Shown: piece by piece, positions 1 through 6,866 of the stretch
Layout: each line of letters starts with the position of its first letter
Numbering within the stretch: the first letter of the stretch is position 1
Source of the DNA: Nitrospiraceae bacterium
Lineage (GTDB): Bacteria; Nitrospirota; Nitrospiria; Nitrospirales; Nitrospiraceae
Reading direction: 5' to 3'
NCBI GenBank assembly: GCA_005800255.1
Contig: SYGW01000036.1
Coordinates: 1 to 7,101 of the forward strand
DNA length: 7,101 nt
Translations under genes and position numbers: made by a program
The notes under the pieces: generated by a model
Database searches by the model: none
Told to the model about the DNA's origin: nothing
Seen by the model: the letters and a program-made list of their open reading frames with translations, nothing else

Positions 1-257
1 CGACCAACGACCTCGACATCAATACGTTGCGGGCCCTGGAAGAGGGGTTGGAAAATTTCGCCGGCTGAGCCGTCATCAGCAGTCACGACCGCTGGTTTCT
101 GGACCGGGTCGCGACCCACATTATGGCGTTCGAGGGCGACAGCAAAGTGGTCTGGTTCGAAGGCAACTATAGCGAATATGACGCGGATCGGAAGAAGCGG
201 TTGGGTAAGGCAGCCGATCAACCGCACCGTATTCGCTATCGCAAGCTGACGCGCTAG
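1..257 (+). CDS. ettA: EttA-type ABC-F ATPase, C-terminal fragment with an in-frame UGA
   Basis: EttA is a cytoplasmic ABC-F ATPase that binds the ribosomal E site and gates translation elongation according to ADP/ATP level. Only the 3' end is present. The frame opens in the Walker B/D-loop of the second ATPase domain (TNDLDINTLRALEEGLENF). It then hits TGA at 66-68 and continues with the H-loop segment SHDRWFLDRVATHI, a FEGNYSEYDADRKKRLG stretch and a basic C-terminus ending RIRYRKLTR, stop TAG at 255-257. From memory, E. coli EttA reads FPGCAMVISHDRWFLDR here, so the TGA sits exactly at its Cys and the spacing to the H-loop His is unchanged. The 62 codons after the TGA look fully conserved, with no frameshift, so decay is very recent or absent. 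If UGA terminates, the product lacks the second H-loop and should be impaired. It could be a fresh pseudogene, a base-call error, or a recoded codon. Family assignment is secure; the state of the gene is not. Confidence 0.9.
66..68 (+). other. In-frame UGA at the conserved Cys position of EttA
   Basis: The TGA is in frame with the EttA-like sequence on both sides. One base change (TGC or TGT to TGA) would account for it. Downstream, a stem can be drawn: GACC (87-90) with GGTC (107-110), a GC bulge, then TGGT (93-96) with ACCG (103-106), closing a six-base loop TTCTGG. The loop begins 28 nt after the UGA, within the distance used for bacterial SECIS elements. However, it lacks a G in the first two loop positions, and the Asp-Arg codon pair that recurs in this protein motif favours such pairing anyway. 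The hairpin is therefore only weak support for selenocysteine. Confidence 0.9.
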
Positions 258-271
258 TCCGCGTCCGTGTT

Positions 272-1147
272 ATGGCACCGCTCGTTCTCATTACCGGCGC
301 GGCAGGCCTCATCGGCCATTACCTCGTCAAGACGGCGCCCCGCTGGGCGCCGCAGTGGGAGGTGCGAGGCCTCACCAGGCAGGAGGCGGACCTGACCGAT
401 GCAGAGGCGGTGCGCCGCTTCTGGCGCAACCTGGAACCTCAGGTCGTCATCCACTGTGTCGCGCAGAGCCGGCCCGGGCCTTGTCAGCAGGATCCGGTCC
501 TGGCGCGCCGCATCAACGTGGAGGCCACGGCCCTCCTCGCAGAACTCTCGGCGGATATTCCCTTCCTCTTCTTCTCCAGCGATCAGGTCTTCGACGGGTT
601 TAAGGGCTGGTATGTCGAAACCGACCAGGTGAATCCTCTCAATGTGTATGGCGAGACCAAGGCGGAAGCCGAACGGCTCGTCTTACAGAACCCGCGACAT
701 AGCGTCATTCGAGTGGGACTGAACGCCGGCACTTCTCCGACCGGTGATCGCAGCTTCGTTGAAGACATGAGAAATTCGGTGAAGAGTGGAAAGCCGCTCA
801 CTCTGTTCACAGATGAATTTCGTTGCTCCTTACCTGCCGGTATGACGGCGCGAGCCCTCTGGGAACTGATCGAGTTGAACCGGCCAGGCCTCTATCACCT
901 TGGAGGAGCGGAACGGCTTTCGCGCTGGGAAATTGGACAGGCTCTGATTCCCTGGTACCAGGAATTGGCAGGGCAGATGCAGCCTGGTTCCGTAAAATCC
1001 TATACCGGTGCGCCGCGTCCTCCAGACCTATCGATGCGTTGCGACAAGCTTCAGGCGCTTTTGTCCTTCCCTCTGTCGGGATTTCGCACCTGGTTGGCCG
1101 GCCGGACCAGCGCCGGTGAGGACCTATGGGATTACGAAGCTCCATGA
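272..1147 (+). CDS. RmlD-like SDR family NAD(P)-dependent sugar-nucleotide reductase
   Basis: This 291-residue cytosolic protein belongs to the extended short-chain dehydrogenase family, closest in layout to RmlD (dTDP-4-dehydrorhamnose reductase) and the related MAT2B group. Visible signatures are the N-terminal nucleotide-binding loop GAAGLIG (residues 9-15), an acidic/DLTD segment at 40-43, the active-site strand FFSSDQVFDG (100-109) and the catalytic YGETK (Tyr126, Lys130). A C-terminal RPPDLSMRCDKL segment (249-260) corresponds to the substrate-domain motif of RmlD proteins. Length is normal for the family. No Shine-Dalgarno is evident before the ATG, which lies 14 nt after the ettA stop, so it may be read through from ettA. 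Its 3' end overlaps the next gene by 22 bp. No other dTDP-rhamnose genes are in view, so a role in rhamnose synthesis cannot be claimed; the substrate is unknown. Confidence 0.85.
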   Translation: MAPLVLITGAAGLIGHYLVKTAPRWAPQWEVRGLTRQEADLTDAEAVRRFWRNLEPQVVIHCVAQSRPGPCQQDPVLARRINVEATALLAELSADIPFLFFSSDQVFDGFKGWYVETDQVNPLNVYGETKAEAERLVLQNPRHSVIRVGLNAGTSPTGDRSFVEDMRNSVKSGKPLTLFTDEFRCSLPAGMTARALWELIELNRPGLYHLGGAERLSRWEIGQALIPWYQELAGQMQPGSVKSYTGAPRPPDLSMRCDKLQALLSFPLSGFRTWLAGRTSAGEDLWDYEAP

Positions 1148-1953
1148 CGACTCTCGATCCCCTCATGGCGCTGGTGACGGCCTATGGGGTGATGGTTTGC
1201 GCGATGCTGGCTCTCTGGCTGGCGGATCGTCGGATACAGAATGCGTCAATTGCGGATGTGGGCTGGTGCGTCGGCCTGGTGAGTACGGTGGTCTGGTATG
1301 GCTGGAGCACCGTTGGCGATTTCGAACGGAAGATTCTGTTGCTCTCGATGGCCTCTCTTTATGGGTTGAGGCTGGGTCTCTACATCCTGCTGTATCGCGT
1401 GATCGGCCAGGAAGAGGATGCGCGCTATCGGCGCCTCCGCCGTGAGTGGGGCTCGTCTGAACCGGTCAAAATGTTTGCCTATTTCCAACTGCAGGCTGCG
1501 GCAGTGGCGCTTTTTTCTCTGCCTTTTCTCGTCCTCATGCAGAATGTTGTGCCTCCCTTCAGTTTCTGGGAACTGGCCGGGTTCCTGGTCTGGCTCCTTG
1601 CCGTGACGGGAGAAGGATTCGCCGATTGGCAGCTTGCGCGATTCCGGTCCAAGCCCTGGAATCGAGATCGGGTCTGCCGCGAGGGACTCTGGTTCTATTC
1701 ACGCCATCCCAATTATTTTTTCGAGTGGCTGCATTGGTGGGCCTATGTCGTCATGGCGGTTGGTACGGCCGGCTGGCTGCTCACCTGGGTCGGGCCTGTG
1801 GCGATGGGCTGGGCCCTGCTGAAAGTGACGGGGGTTCCATTGGCAGAAGCCCAGGCGCTGCGAAGCCGTGGCGAGGACTATCGGGTCTATCAGCAAACGA
1901 CGAACCGGTTTCTTCCCTGGTGGCCGAAACGCTGGCCTACGGAGTTGGGGTAA
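1126..1953 (+). CDS. DUF1295 (steroid 5-alpha-reductase-like) integral membrane protein
   Basis: A 275-residue polytopic membrane protein of the DUF1295 family, distantly related to steroid 5-alpha-reductase and isoprenylcysteine methyltransferase folds. About six hydrophobic segments are visible, near residues 12-31, 40-58, 68-86, 115-138, 144-164 and 200-235. Family signatures are an early ADVGW motif, LARFRSKPWNRDRVCREGLWFYSRHPNYFFEW in the C-terminal half (SRHPNY at 192-197) and a tail YRVYQQTTNRFLPWWPK. Members are thought to act on lipids or other hydrophobic substrates using NADPH, but no reaction can be assigned here. The ATG at 1126 is preceded by GGTGAGG (1115-1121). The alternative ATG at 1144 makes an ATGA overlap with the upstream stop but has no nearby Shine-Dalgarno. 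Either way it overlaps the SDR gene, implying cotranscription and coupled translation. The 3' end overlaps the convergent lipoprotein gene by 17 bp. Confidence 0.88.
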   Translation: MGLRSSMTTLDPLMALVTAYGVMVCAMLALWLADRRIQNASIADVGWCVGLVSTVVWYGWSTVGDFERKILLLSMASLYGLRLGLYILLYRVIGQEEDARYRRLRREWGSSEPVKMFAYFQLQAAAVALFSLPFLVLMQNVVPPFSFWELAGFLVWLLAVTGEGFADWQLARFRSKPWNRDRVCREGLWFYSRHPNYFFEWLHWWAYVVMAVGTAGWLLTWVGPVAMGWALLKVTGVPLAEAQALRSRGEDYRVYQQTTNRFLPWWPKRWPTELG

Positions 1954-2161
1954 GGGCGGCAAGCCGCGCCCGCGCCGTTTCCGCTTCCGGGCTGGTGGGA
2001 GCGAGCTGGATCACTTCTTCGTAGAGCTGCCTGGCATGGGGCAGGTTCATCTGTTTTTCTTCAAACTGGGCTGTTGCAAGCAGCTCTTTCGGCTGATCCC
2101 CGCCGCAGGAAATCAGGGCCAGACATAACATGACGGCCCCTGCATGAATCGATTGTCTCAT
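1937..2161 (-). CDS. Small lipoprotein with TPR-like tail
   Basis: A 74-residue secreted lipoprotein. The N-terminus MRQSIHAGAVMLCLALISC is a short lipoprotein signal peptide ending in the lipobox LISC, with Cys19 as the lipidated residue. The mature part begins GGDQ, so it is probably carried to the outer membrane. Residues 25-70 (ELLATAQFEEKQMNLPHARQLYEEVIQLAPTSPEAETARARLAAL) read like one to one-and-a-half tetratricopeptide repeats, suggesting a protein-contact role. The frame is open further upstream, but the signal peptide, the GGAGG Shine-Dalgarno (complement of 2166-2170) and the ATGA overlap with the upstream gene's stop (2158-2161) all fix this start. It ends in TAG (complement of 1937-1939) inside the 3' end of the DUF1295 gene. 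I recognise no specific family or function. Confidence 0.8.
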   Translation of the reverse strand: MRQSIHAGAVMLCLALISCGGDQPKELLATAQFEEKQMNLPHARQLYEEVIQLAPTSPEAETARARLAALTPTP

Positions 2162-2493
2162 GGTTCCTCCGATCGATCTCGCGGGTGTGGTGCAGCCGGT
2201 TCGACCCCATAGCGGGGCGCGGTGATGTCTTCGCTTCGACATTGGGGGCAGCGGCTCGGTCTCGTCAGTTTGGTTCTGTCGCGAAAGACGAAGTCGCAAT
2301 CCTGACAACGAGCCGGGTCCAGGATGAACTTTTTCGTCTTGTCCCGCGCAATGGTCTTCACGACATGGGGCAGATGATCTTCGACCTGACGCTCCGGGAT
2401 CCCCAGCATCTGGGCCAGCTGAAACGACGAGAGTCTGGCGCCGGTCAGCAGATCGACGATGCGTTGGCGGGGCGTTCGCTCGCGGGGCAACAT
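2158..2493 (-). CDS. HTH plus zinc-ribbon transcriptional regulator (COG3357-like)
   Basis: A 111-residue cytosolic protein. Residues 7-48 (RTPRQRIVDLLTGARLSSF, then QLAQMLGIPERQVEDHLPHV) form a winged-helix-type HTH. Residues 63-85 carry CxxC-x15-CxxC (Cys63, 66, 82, 85: CQDCDFVF and CPQC), a zinc ribbon that should bind one Zn(II). This matches the description of predicted regulators with an HTH fused to a zinc ribbon, COG3357. No effector is known to me; the ribbon may be structural or sense metal or redox state. It is the first gene of a minus-strand pair: its TGA overlaps the ATG of the lipoprotein gene (ATGA). A perfect dyad lies 4 bp upstream of its start, which fits autoregulation. 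Only a weak AGG serves as Shine-Dalgarno, so translation may be low or controlled. It is divergent from tldD. DNA targets are unknown. Confidence 0.83.
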   Translation of the reverse strand: MLPRERTPRQRIVDLLTGARLSSFQLAQMLGIPERQVEDHLPHVVKTIARDKTKKFILDPARCQDCDFVFRDRTKLTRPSRCPQCRSEDITAPRYGVEPAAPHPRDRSEEP

Positions 2494-2582
2494 GACGGCC
2501 TATCGTAGGCGATGAGGCCGGCAAAGCCAAGTCCCTGGCCGTCAGTTGAACGGAATCCCCGCCTCTGGCAGGATGACGTGCC
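2494..2582. promoter_or_regulatory. Divergent intergenic region between the regulator and tldD
   Basis: This 89-bp gap must contain the start signals for the minus-strand regulator-lipoprotein pair, and probably those of the plus-strand tldD-tldE-msrA group. I see no convincing sigma-70 promoter in either direction. TTGAAC at 2546-2551 is a possible plus-strand -35, but the matching -10 position reads CAGGAT, which is poor. Near tldD, AGGATGA (2570-2576) is the only purine-rich stretch, too far or too weak to be a clear Shine-Dalgarno. The dyad at 2498-2510 is the one strong structural signal. Confidence 0.5.
2498..2510. promoter_or_regulatory. Perfect 13-bp dyad GCCTA-TCG-TAGGC, candidate operator or RBS-masking hairpin
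   Basis: GCCTA (2498-2502) and TAGGC (2506-2510) are perfect inverted repeats around TCG. The dyad ends 4 bp from the ATG of the HTH/Zn-ribbon gene, so it covers the only possible Shine-Dalgarno (AGG on the minus strand). It could be an operator for that regulator or an mRNA hairpin limiting its translation. An alternative longer pairing, CGGCC (2496-2500) with GGCCG (2516-2520), also exists. The repeat is visible in the sequence; any regulatory role is inferred. Confidence 0.4.
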
Positions 2583-4036
<1,454 letters not shown>

Positions 4037-4040
<4 letters not shown>

Positions 4041-5380
4041 GCATGACCAGCCACAAGACCTGGCTGAAGCTGACGAGCCGGGAGGAGTTCCGGTTTCTCT
4101 CGGAGCTGGTCATGAAACGGTCGACCGGCGACCACACGCTGGTGTCGCTGCAGGATCAGCATAGCGGGACGACGCGCTTTGCCAACAATCAGATCGTTCA
4201 GAATGTCGATACGAGGCGGGGCTCGCTGAGCGTGACGGTGGCCTTCGGGAAGCGGCAGGGCACAGCCGGCACGACGGACTTTACCGCCGGGTCGGTGCAG
4301 GAGACGGTGACGAGAGCCGCGCAGCTCGCGCGTCTGTCGCCCGAGGATCCGGAATATCTTCCGCCGGTGACACGACAGGACTATCTGACGCCTCCGACGG
4401 CGCGGGCTGAAACGGCTGCGGCGGGGCCGGCCCGCAGGCTGGAATATGCGAACGAAGCGATCGGGCAATGCCGGATGGAAAATCTTGCTGCGGCCGGCAT
4501 TGTGTCGTCGTCGCTGGCCACGGTCGGTGTGGCAGCCAGCACCGGACTCTTCGCGTGCGAAGAGCGGACCGATGCGCGGTTCAGCCTCACGGTTCAGGCC
4601 GGCGAGGCCACAGGCTGGGGCGCGTCGGCCCATCGCTCCATCGACCATCTGAAGGTCCATGAGCGGACCATCACCGCGATTACGAAAGCGAAGCGCGGCG
4701 GGGAAGTCCGGGAACTGCCGCCCGGACGCTACACGGTGATCCTTGAACCGGCTGCCGTCGCGGGGCTCTGGTCCCAGCTGCTTTGGGCGCTCGACGCGAA
4801 GGCCTATGAGAAAGGCACGAGCGCCTTGTCCGGCAAGCTGGGCCAGTCGATCGTCGATCCACGGCTGACGCTCCGCAATCTGCCGGCGCAAGAGGATCTC
4901 TTGGGAGTCGGATTCACCGCCGAGGGATTACCGACTGTGGAGTCGAACTGGATTACGGAGGGAGCGCTCACCCAATTGTCGTACGATCGTTTCACGGCAA
5001 AGGAACGGGGGATCGACAGAATCCCCACGCTCGACGCTCCCTGCCTGTCAGGGGCGGGAGCGTCTTTGTCGAGCTTGCACGAGTTGATCAAACAGACGGA
5101 GCGAGCCATCCTCGTGACGAACTTCTGGTATATCAGGACGGTCAATCCGACCGATCTCACCCTGACCGGCATGACGAGAGACGGCACGTTTCTCGTGGAG
5201 AACGGGGCGATCGTGTCGGCGGTGAAAAACTTCCGGTTTCACGAGAGCCCCTTGCAGGCCTTCAACCGGATCGAGGCCTTCACCGGTCCGGCCGAAGCGA
5301 TCACGTCGGAAACCGGCAAGTTGCTGGTGCCGGCGATGAGGCTGCGCGATTTTAATTTTTCCAGCGTCACCAGGTTCTAG
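4037..5380 (+). CDS. tldE: TldE/PmbA-family partner subunit of the TldD protease
   Basis: A 447-residue protein, the usual length for TldE/PmbA. It has the same overall fold order as TldD, but the active-site region reads EPAAVAGLWSQLLWAL (from residue 237) in place of HExxxH, so it carries no zinc site. This is characteristic of the non-catalytic TldE subunit, which completes the heterodimer and shapes the substrate tunnel. The C-terminal half shows GKLGQSIVDPRLTLRN, GFTAEGLP and FWYIRTVNPTDLTLTGMTRDG, all typical PmbA/TldE segments. The open frame extends upstream to 3887, but the sequence before residue MSMTSHKTW is a shadow of tldD. The ATG at 4037 overlaps the tldD TGA as ATGA, and GGCGGGA just upstream can act as Shine-Dalgarno. 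Tight coupling fits equal production of the two subunits. msrA follows after 21 bp. Confidence 0.9.
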
Positions 5381-5390
5381 GGGACCGGCA

Positions 5391-5396
5391 AGGAGG
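5391..5396 (+). promoter_or_regulatory. Shine-Dalgarno AGGAGG that fixes the TTG start of msrA
   Basis: A consensus AGGAGG lies 5 nt before TTG at 5402. The first ATG in frame (5432) would be 35 nt away and would cut the basic n-region off the signal peptide. The TTG start is therefore preferred. Confidence 0.8.
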
Positions 5397-5401
5397 CCGC
5401 T

Positions 5402-6022
5402 TTGAGGAAAAGACTGGCGCAGATTTTTTTCATGGTCTTGGCCGCGCTGGTTTTCGGATTCTGGACCTCTCATTCGATCGGTCCGGCGACTGCTGCCACT
5501 TCCGGCAAGGCTTATTTTGCGGGAGGCTGTTTCTGGTGTATGGAAGAAGTGTTCGAGAAGGTCGAGGGCGTCCTGTCCGTGACCTCCGGCTATATGGGGG
5601 GCACGGCTGCCAATCCGAGCTACGAAGAGGTCTCGGCGGGAGGGACAGGCCATGCGGAGTCGGTCGAAGTGGTCTATGACCAAGCCAAGGTGAGCTATCG
5701 GACTCTCTTGGAGGCCTTCTGGCGCAATGTCGATCCGGTCACGCCGAATGCCCAGTTCTGTGACCATGGCAGCCAATACCGCTCTGTGATTTTCTTTCAG
5801 ACCGACGAAGAGAAACGAGCCGCGGAGAGTTCCAGGCAGGCGATCGAGCAATCGAAACGATGGAACGGGCCGATCGTCACGCAGATCGCGCCGGCCGCGC
5901 AGTTCTATCAGGCCGAGGAGTATCACCAGGACTTCTACAAGAAGAATCCCGTCCGGTACAAATTCTATAAATATAATTGCGGCAGGGCTCAGCGGTTGGA
6001 AGAGTTATGGGGGAAGCCGTAA
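5402..6022 (+). CDS. msrA: Exported peptide-methionine (S)-S-oxide reductase MsrA
   Basis: MsrA reduces methionine-S-sulfoxide in oxidised proteins and free methionine, using thiol recycling. The 206-residue protein begins with a Sec-type signal sequence: basic MRKRLAQ, hydrophobic IFFMVLAALVFGFW, and likely cleavage after the ATA of PATAATSG, so it should act outside the cytoplasm. The mature domain starts KAYFAGGCFWCMEEVFEKVEG with catalytic Cys43 in GCFWC. It continues with SGYMGG, NPSYEEV, GHAESVEVVYD (conserved Glu), CDHGSQYRSVIFF and AEEYHQDFYKKNP. A C-terminal YNCGRAQRL holds a candidate resolving cysteine. Start TTG at 5402 is supported by AGGAGG. Cotranscription with tldD-tldE is likely from the 21-bp gap. 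Periplasmic recycling would need an electron donor of the thioredoxin-like or DsbD type not seen here. Confidence 0.95.
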   Translation: MRKRLAQIFFMVLAALVFGFWTSHSIGPATAATSGKAYFAGGCFWCMEEVFEKVEGVLSVTSGYMGGTAANPSYEEVSAGGTGHAESVEVVYDQAKVSYRTLLEAFWRNVDPVTPNAQFCDHGSQYRSVIFFQTDEEKRAAESSRQAIEQSKRWNGPIVTQIAPAAQFYQAEEYHQDFYKKNPVRYKFYKYNCGRAQRLEELWGKP

Positions 6023-6045
6023 CCTCGTTCCTTCGAAAGAATCGC

Positions 6046-6063
6046 GGGACAAGCCCTCGTCCC
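6046..6063 (+). terminator. Weak hairpin after msrA, possible terminator
   Basis: GGGAC (6046-6050) pairs with GTCCC (6059-6063) across an 8-nt loop, 23 nt after the msrA stop. No T-run follows directly (the next bases are CGGTGTATATTT), so it is not a classical Rho-independent terminator. It is the only hairpin of note in the 99-bp gap before the next gene, where no clear promoter is visible either. Confidence 0.25.
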
Positions 6064-6121
6064 CGGTGTATATTTCAGTGAGCGACAATTGCATCAGTCT
6101 ATTTTTCCGTGAGGTCTTCCC

Positions 6122-6631
6122 GTGAAACGTTCGCCCAGACGATCGACCAGAAAACCGGTGATAGGCGTTATGGGGCCTGCCAAGGCGGGAGCCAAAGAAC
6201 TGGCCGACGCCAAAACATTGGGAGAGCTCATCGCCCGTCAAGGCTGGGTGCTTCTCACCGGCGGACGCGCGAGCGGCGTGATGGATGCGGCCAGCGAGGG
6301 GGCGAAGTCCGTGCCGGGCAGTTTGACGATCGGGGTTTTGCCGGACAGTAAAGCCTCCGTGTCCCGGTATGTGGACGTGGCGATCCTCACGGACCTGGGC
6401 CAGGCGCGCAACAATGTGAACGTCATGTCCAGCGACATCATCGTGGCCTGCGGGCTTGGCGGCACCGGGACGGTCTCGGAAGTGGCTCTGGCGCTGAAGG
6501 CCAAGAAGATCGTGATTCTGCTGGGCGCCGACAAGGCAGGAGTGGGGCTGTTTACAAAACTCGCACCGCAGCTCGTTCATGCCGCGGCTTCGCCGGAGGA
6601 AGCGGTGAAACTGATCGGCGATCTGCTCTAG
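6122..6631 (+). CDS. TIGR00725/LOG-like Rossmann-fold protein
   Basis: A 169-residue cytosolic protein of the DprA/LOG-like Rossmann superfamily, closest to the TIGR00725 group and to the plant/algal molybdenum cofactor carrier protein. After a basic N-terminus (MKRSPRRSTRK) come strand VIGVMGPAKAG (13-23), GWVLLTGGRASGVMDAASEGA (41-61), IGVLPDS, then the conserved ARNNVNVMSSDIIVACGLGGTGTVSEVALAL (95-125). The GGTGTVSE at 113-120 corresponds to the nucleotide/phosphate-binding PGGxGTxxE of LOG enzymes, but without the Pro, so lysine-decarboxylase or phosphoribohydrolase labels are unsafe. Members are suspected to bind nucleotides or molybdopterin; no reaction is established for this one. The start is GTG at 6122 with TGAGG at 6110-6114, seven nt upstream. 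The gap of 99 bp from msrA leaves cotranscription uncertain. Confidence 0.8.
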   Translation: MKRSPRRSTRKPVIGVMGPAKAGAKELADAKTLGELIARQGWVLLTGGRASGVMDAASEGAKSVPGSLTIGVLPDSKASVSRYVDVAILTDLGQARNNVNVMSSDIIVACGLGGTGTVSEVALALKAKKIVILLGADKAGVGLFTKLAPQLVHAAASPEEAVKLIGDLL

Positions 6632-6632
6632 G

Positions 6633-6756
6633 CAGGATGCTCAAAAATTCCGCCAGCGTCGTTCTCGCCTCGAAAGCATCCTCAACGTAGCCAGGGGCTA
6701 CGCTTCCTGTGCTTCCATCGGCTGCGGCCTTGCTGACGGACTTTTTGAGCATCCTG
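6633..6756. repeat. 124-bp palindromic intergenic repeat (REP/MITE-like)
   Basis: The element is bounded by perfect 15-bp inverted ends: CAGGATGCTCAAAAA (6633-6647) and TTTTTGAGCATCCTG (6742-6756). The pairing continues inward to about 26 nt with two mismatches and one G-U pair (6648-6658 with 6731-6741). In the middle sits a second hairpin, CGTAGCC-AGG-GGCTACG (6686-6702). There is no ORF, and I see no target-site duplication. It starts one base after the stop codon of the preceding gene. From memory, repeats with these ends are scattered through Nitrospira genomes. As RNA it would fold into a long stem and could end or protect the upstream transcript. Confidence 0.8.
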
Positions 6757-6788
6757 TCCGGGTATTCTCTTCCATAATTATTTTTCTA

Positions 6789-6833
6789 TTCGCATAGAGA
6801 GAGGGCTTGACCTCTTTGGAATCGCTCTGCGAA
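6789..6833 (+). promoter_or_regulatory. Nested stem-loop in the leader of the aminotransferase gene
   Basis: An outer stem pairs TTCGCA (6789-6794) with TGCGAA (6828-6833) and GAG (6797-6799) with CTC (6825-6827), with a TA bulge. An alternative inner hairpin pairs AGAGG (6800-6804) with CCTCT (6811-6815) over a six-base loop. The structure ends 20 nt before the Shine-Dalgarno GGAGGG (6853-6858). It resembles no riboswitch I know; it may be a processing or attenuation element, or chance. Confidence 0.3.
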
Positions 6834-6866
6834 AAGAGAGGCTCTTCGATCTGGAGGGACACGACG

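Noticed and set aside
87..110. SECIS-like hairpin after the UGA in ettA
   Set aside because: Not claimed as a feature: the apical loop UUCUGG lacks the usual early G, and the repeated Asp-Arg codons of the protein motif explain the pairing.
5048..5926. 292-codon open frame on the minus strand
   Set aside because: Antisense to tldE and msrA, crosses their boundary, and shows no domain. The plus-strand genes are unmistakable.
6633..6756. Insertion sequence or CRISPR repeat
   Set aside because: There is no transposase frame, no target duplication and no repeat-spacer periodicity; a single palindromic unit only.
6807..6835. Possible sigma-70 promoter TTGACC before the aminotransferase gene
   Set aside because: At 16-18 bp spacing the -10 position reads CGAAAA or similar, with no likeness to TATAAT.
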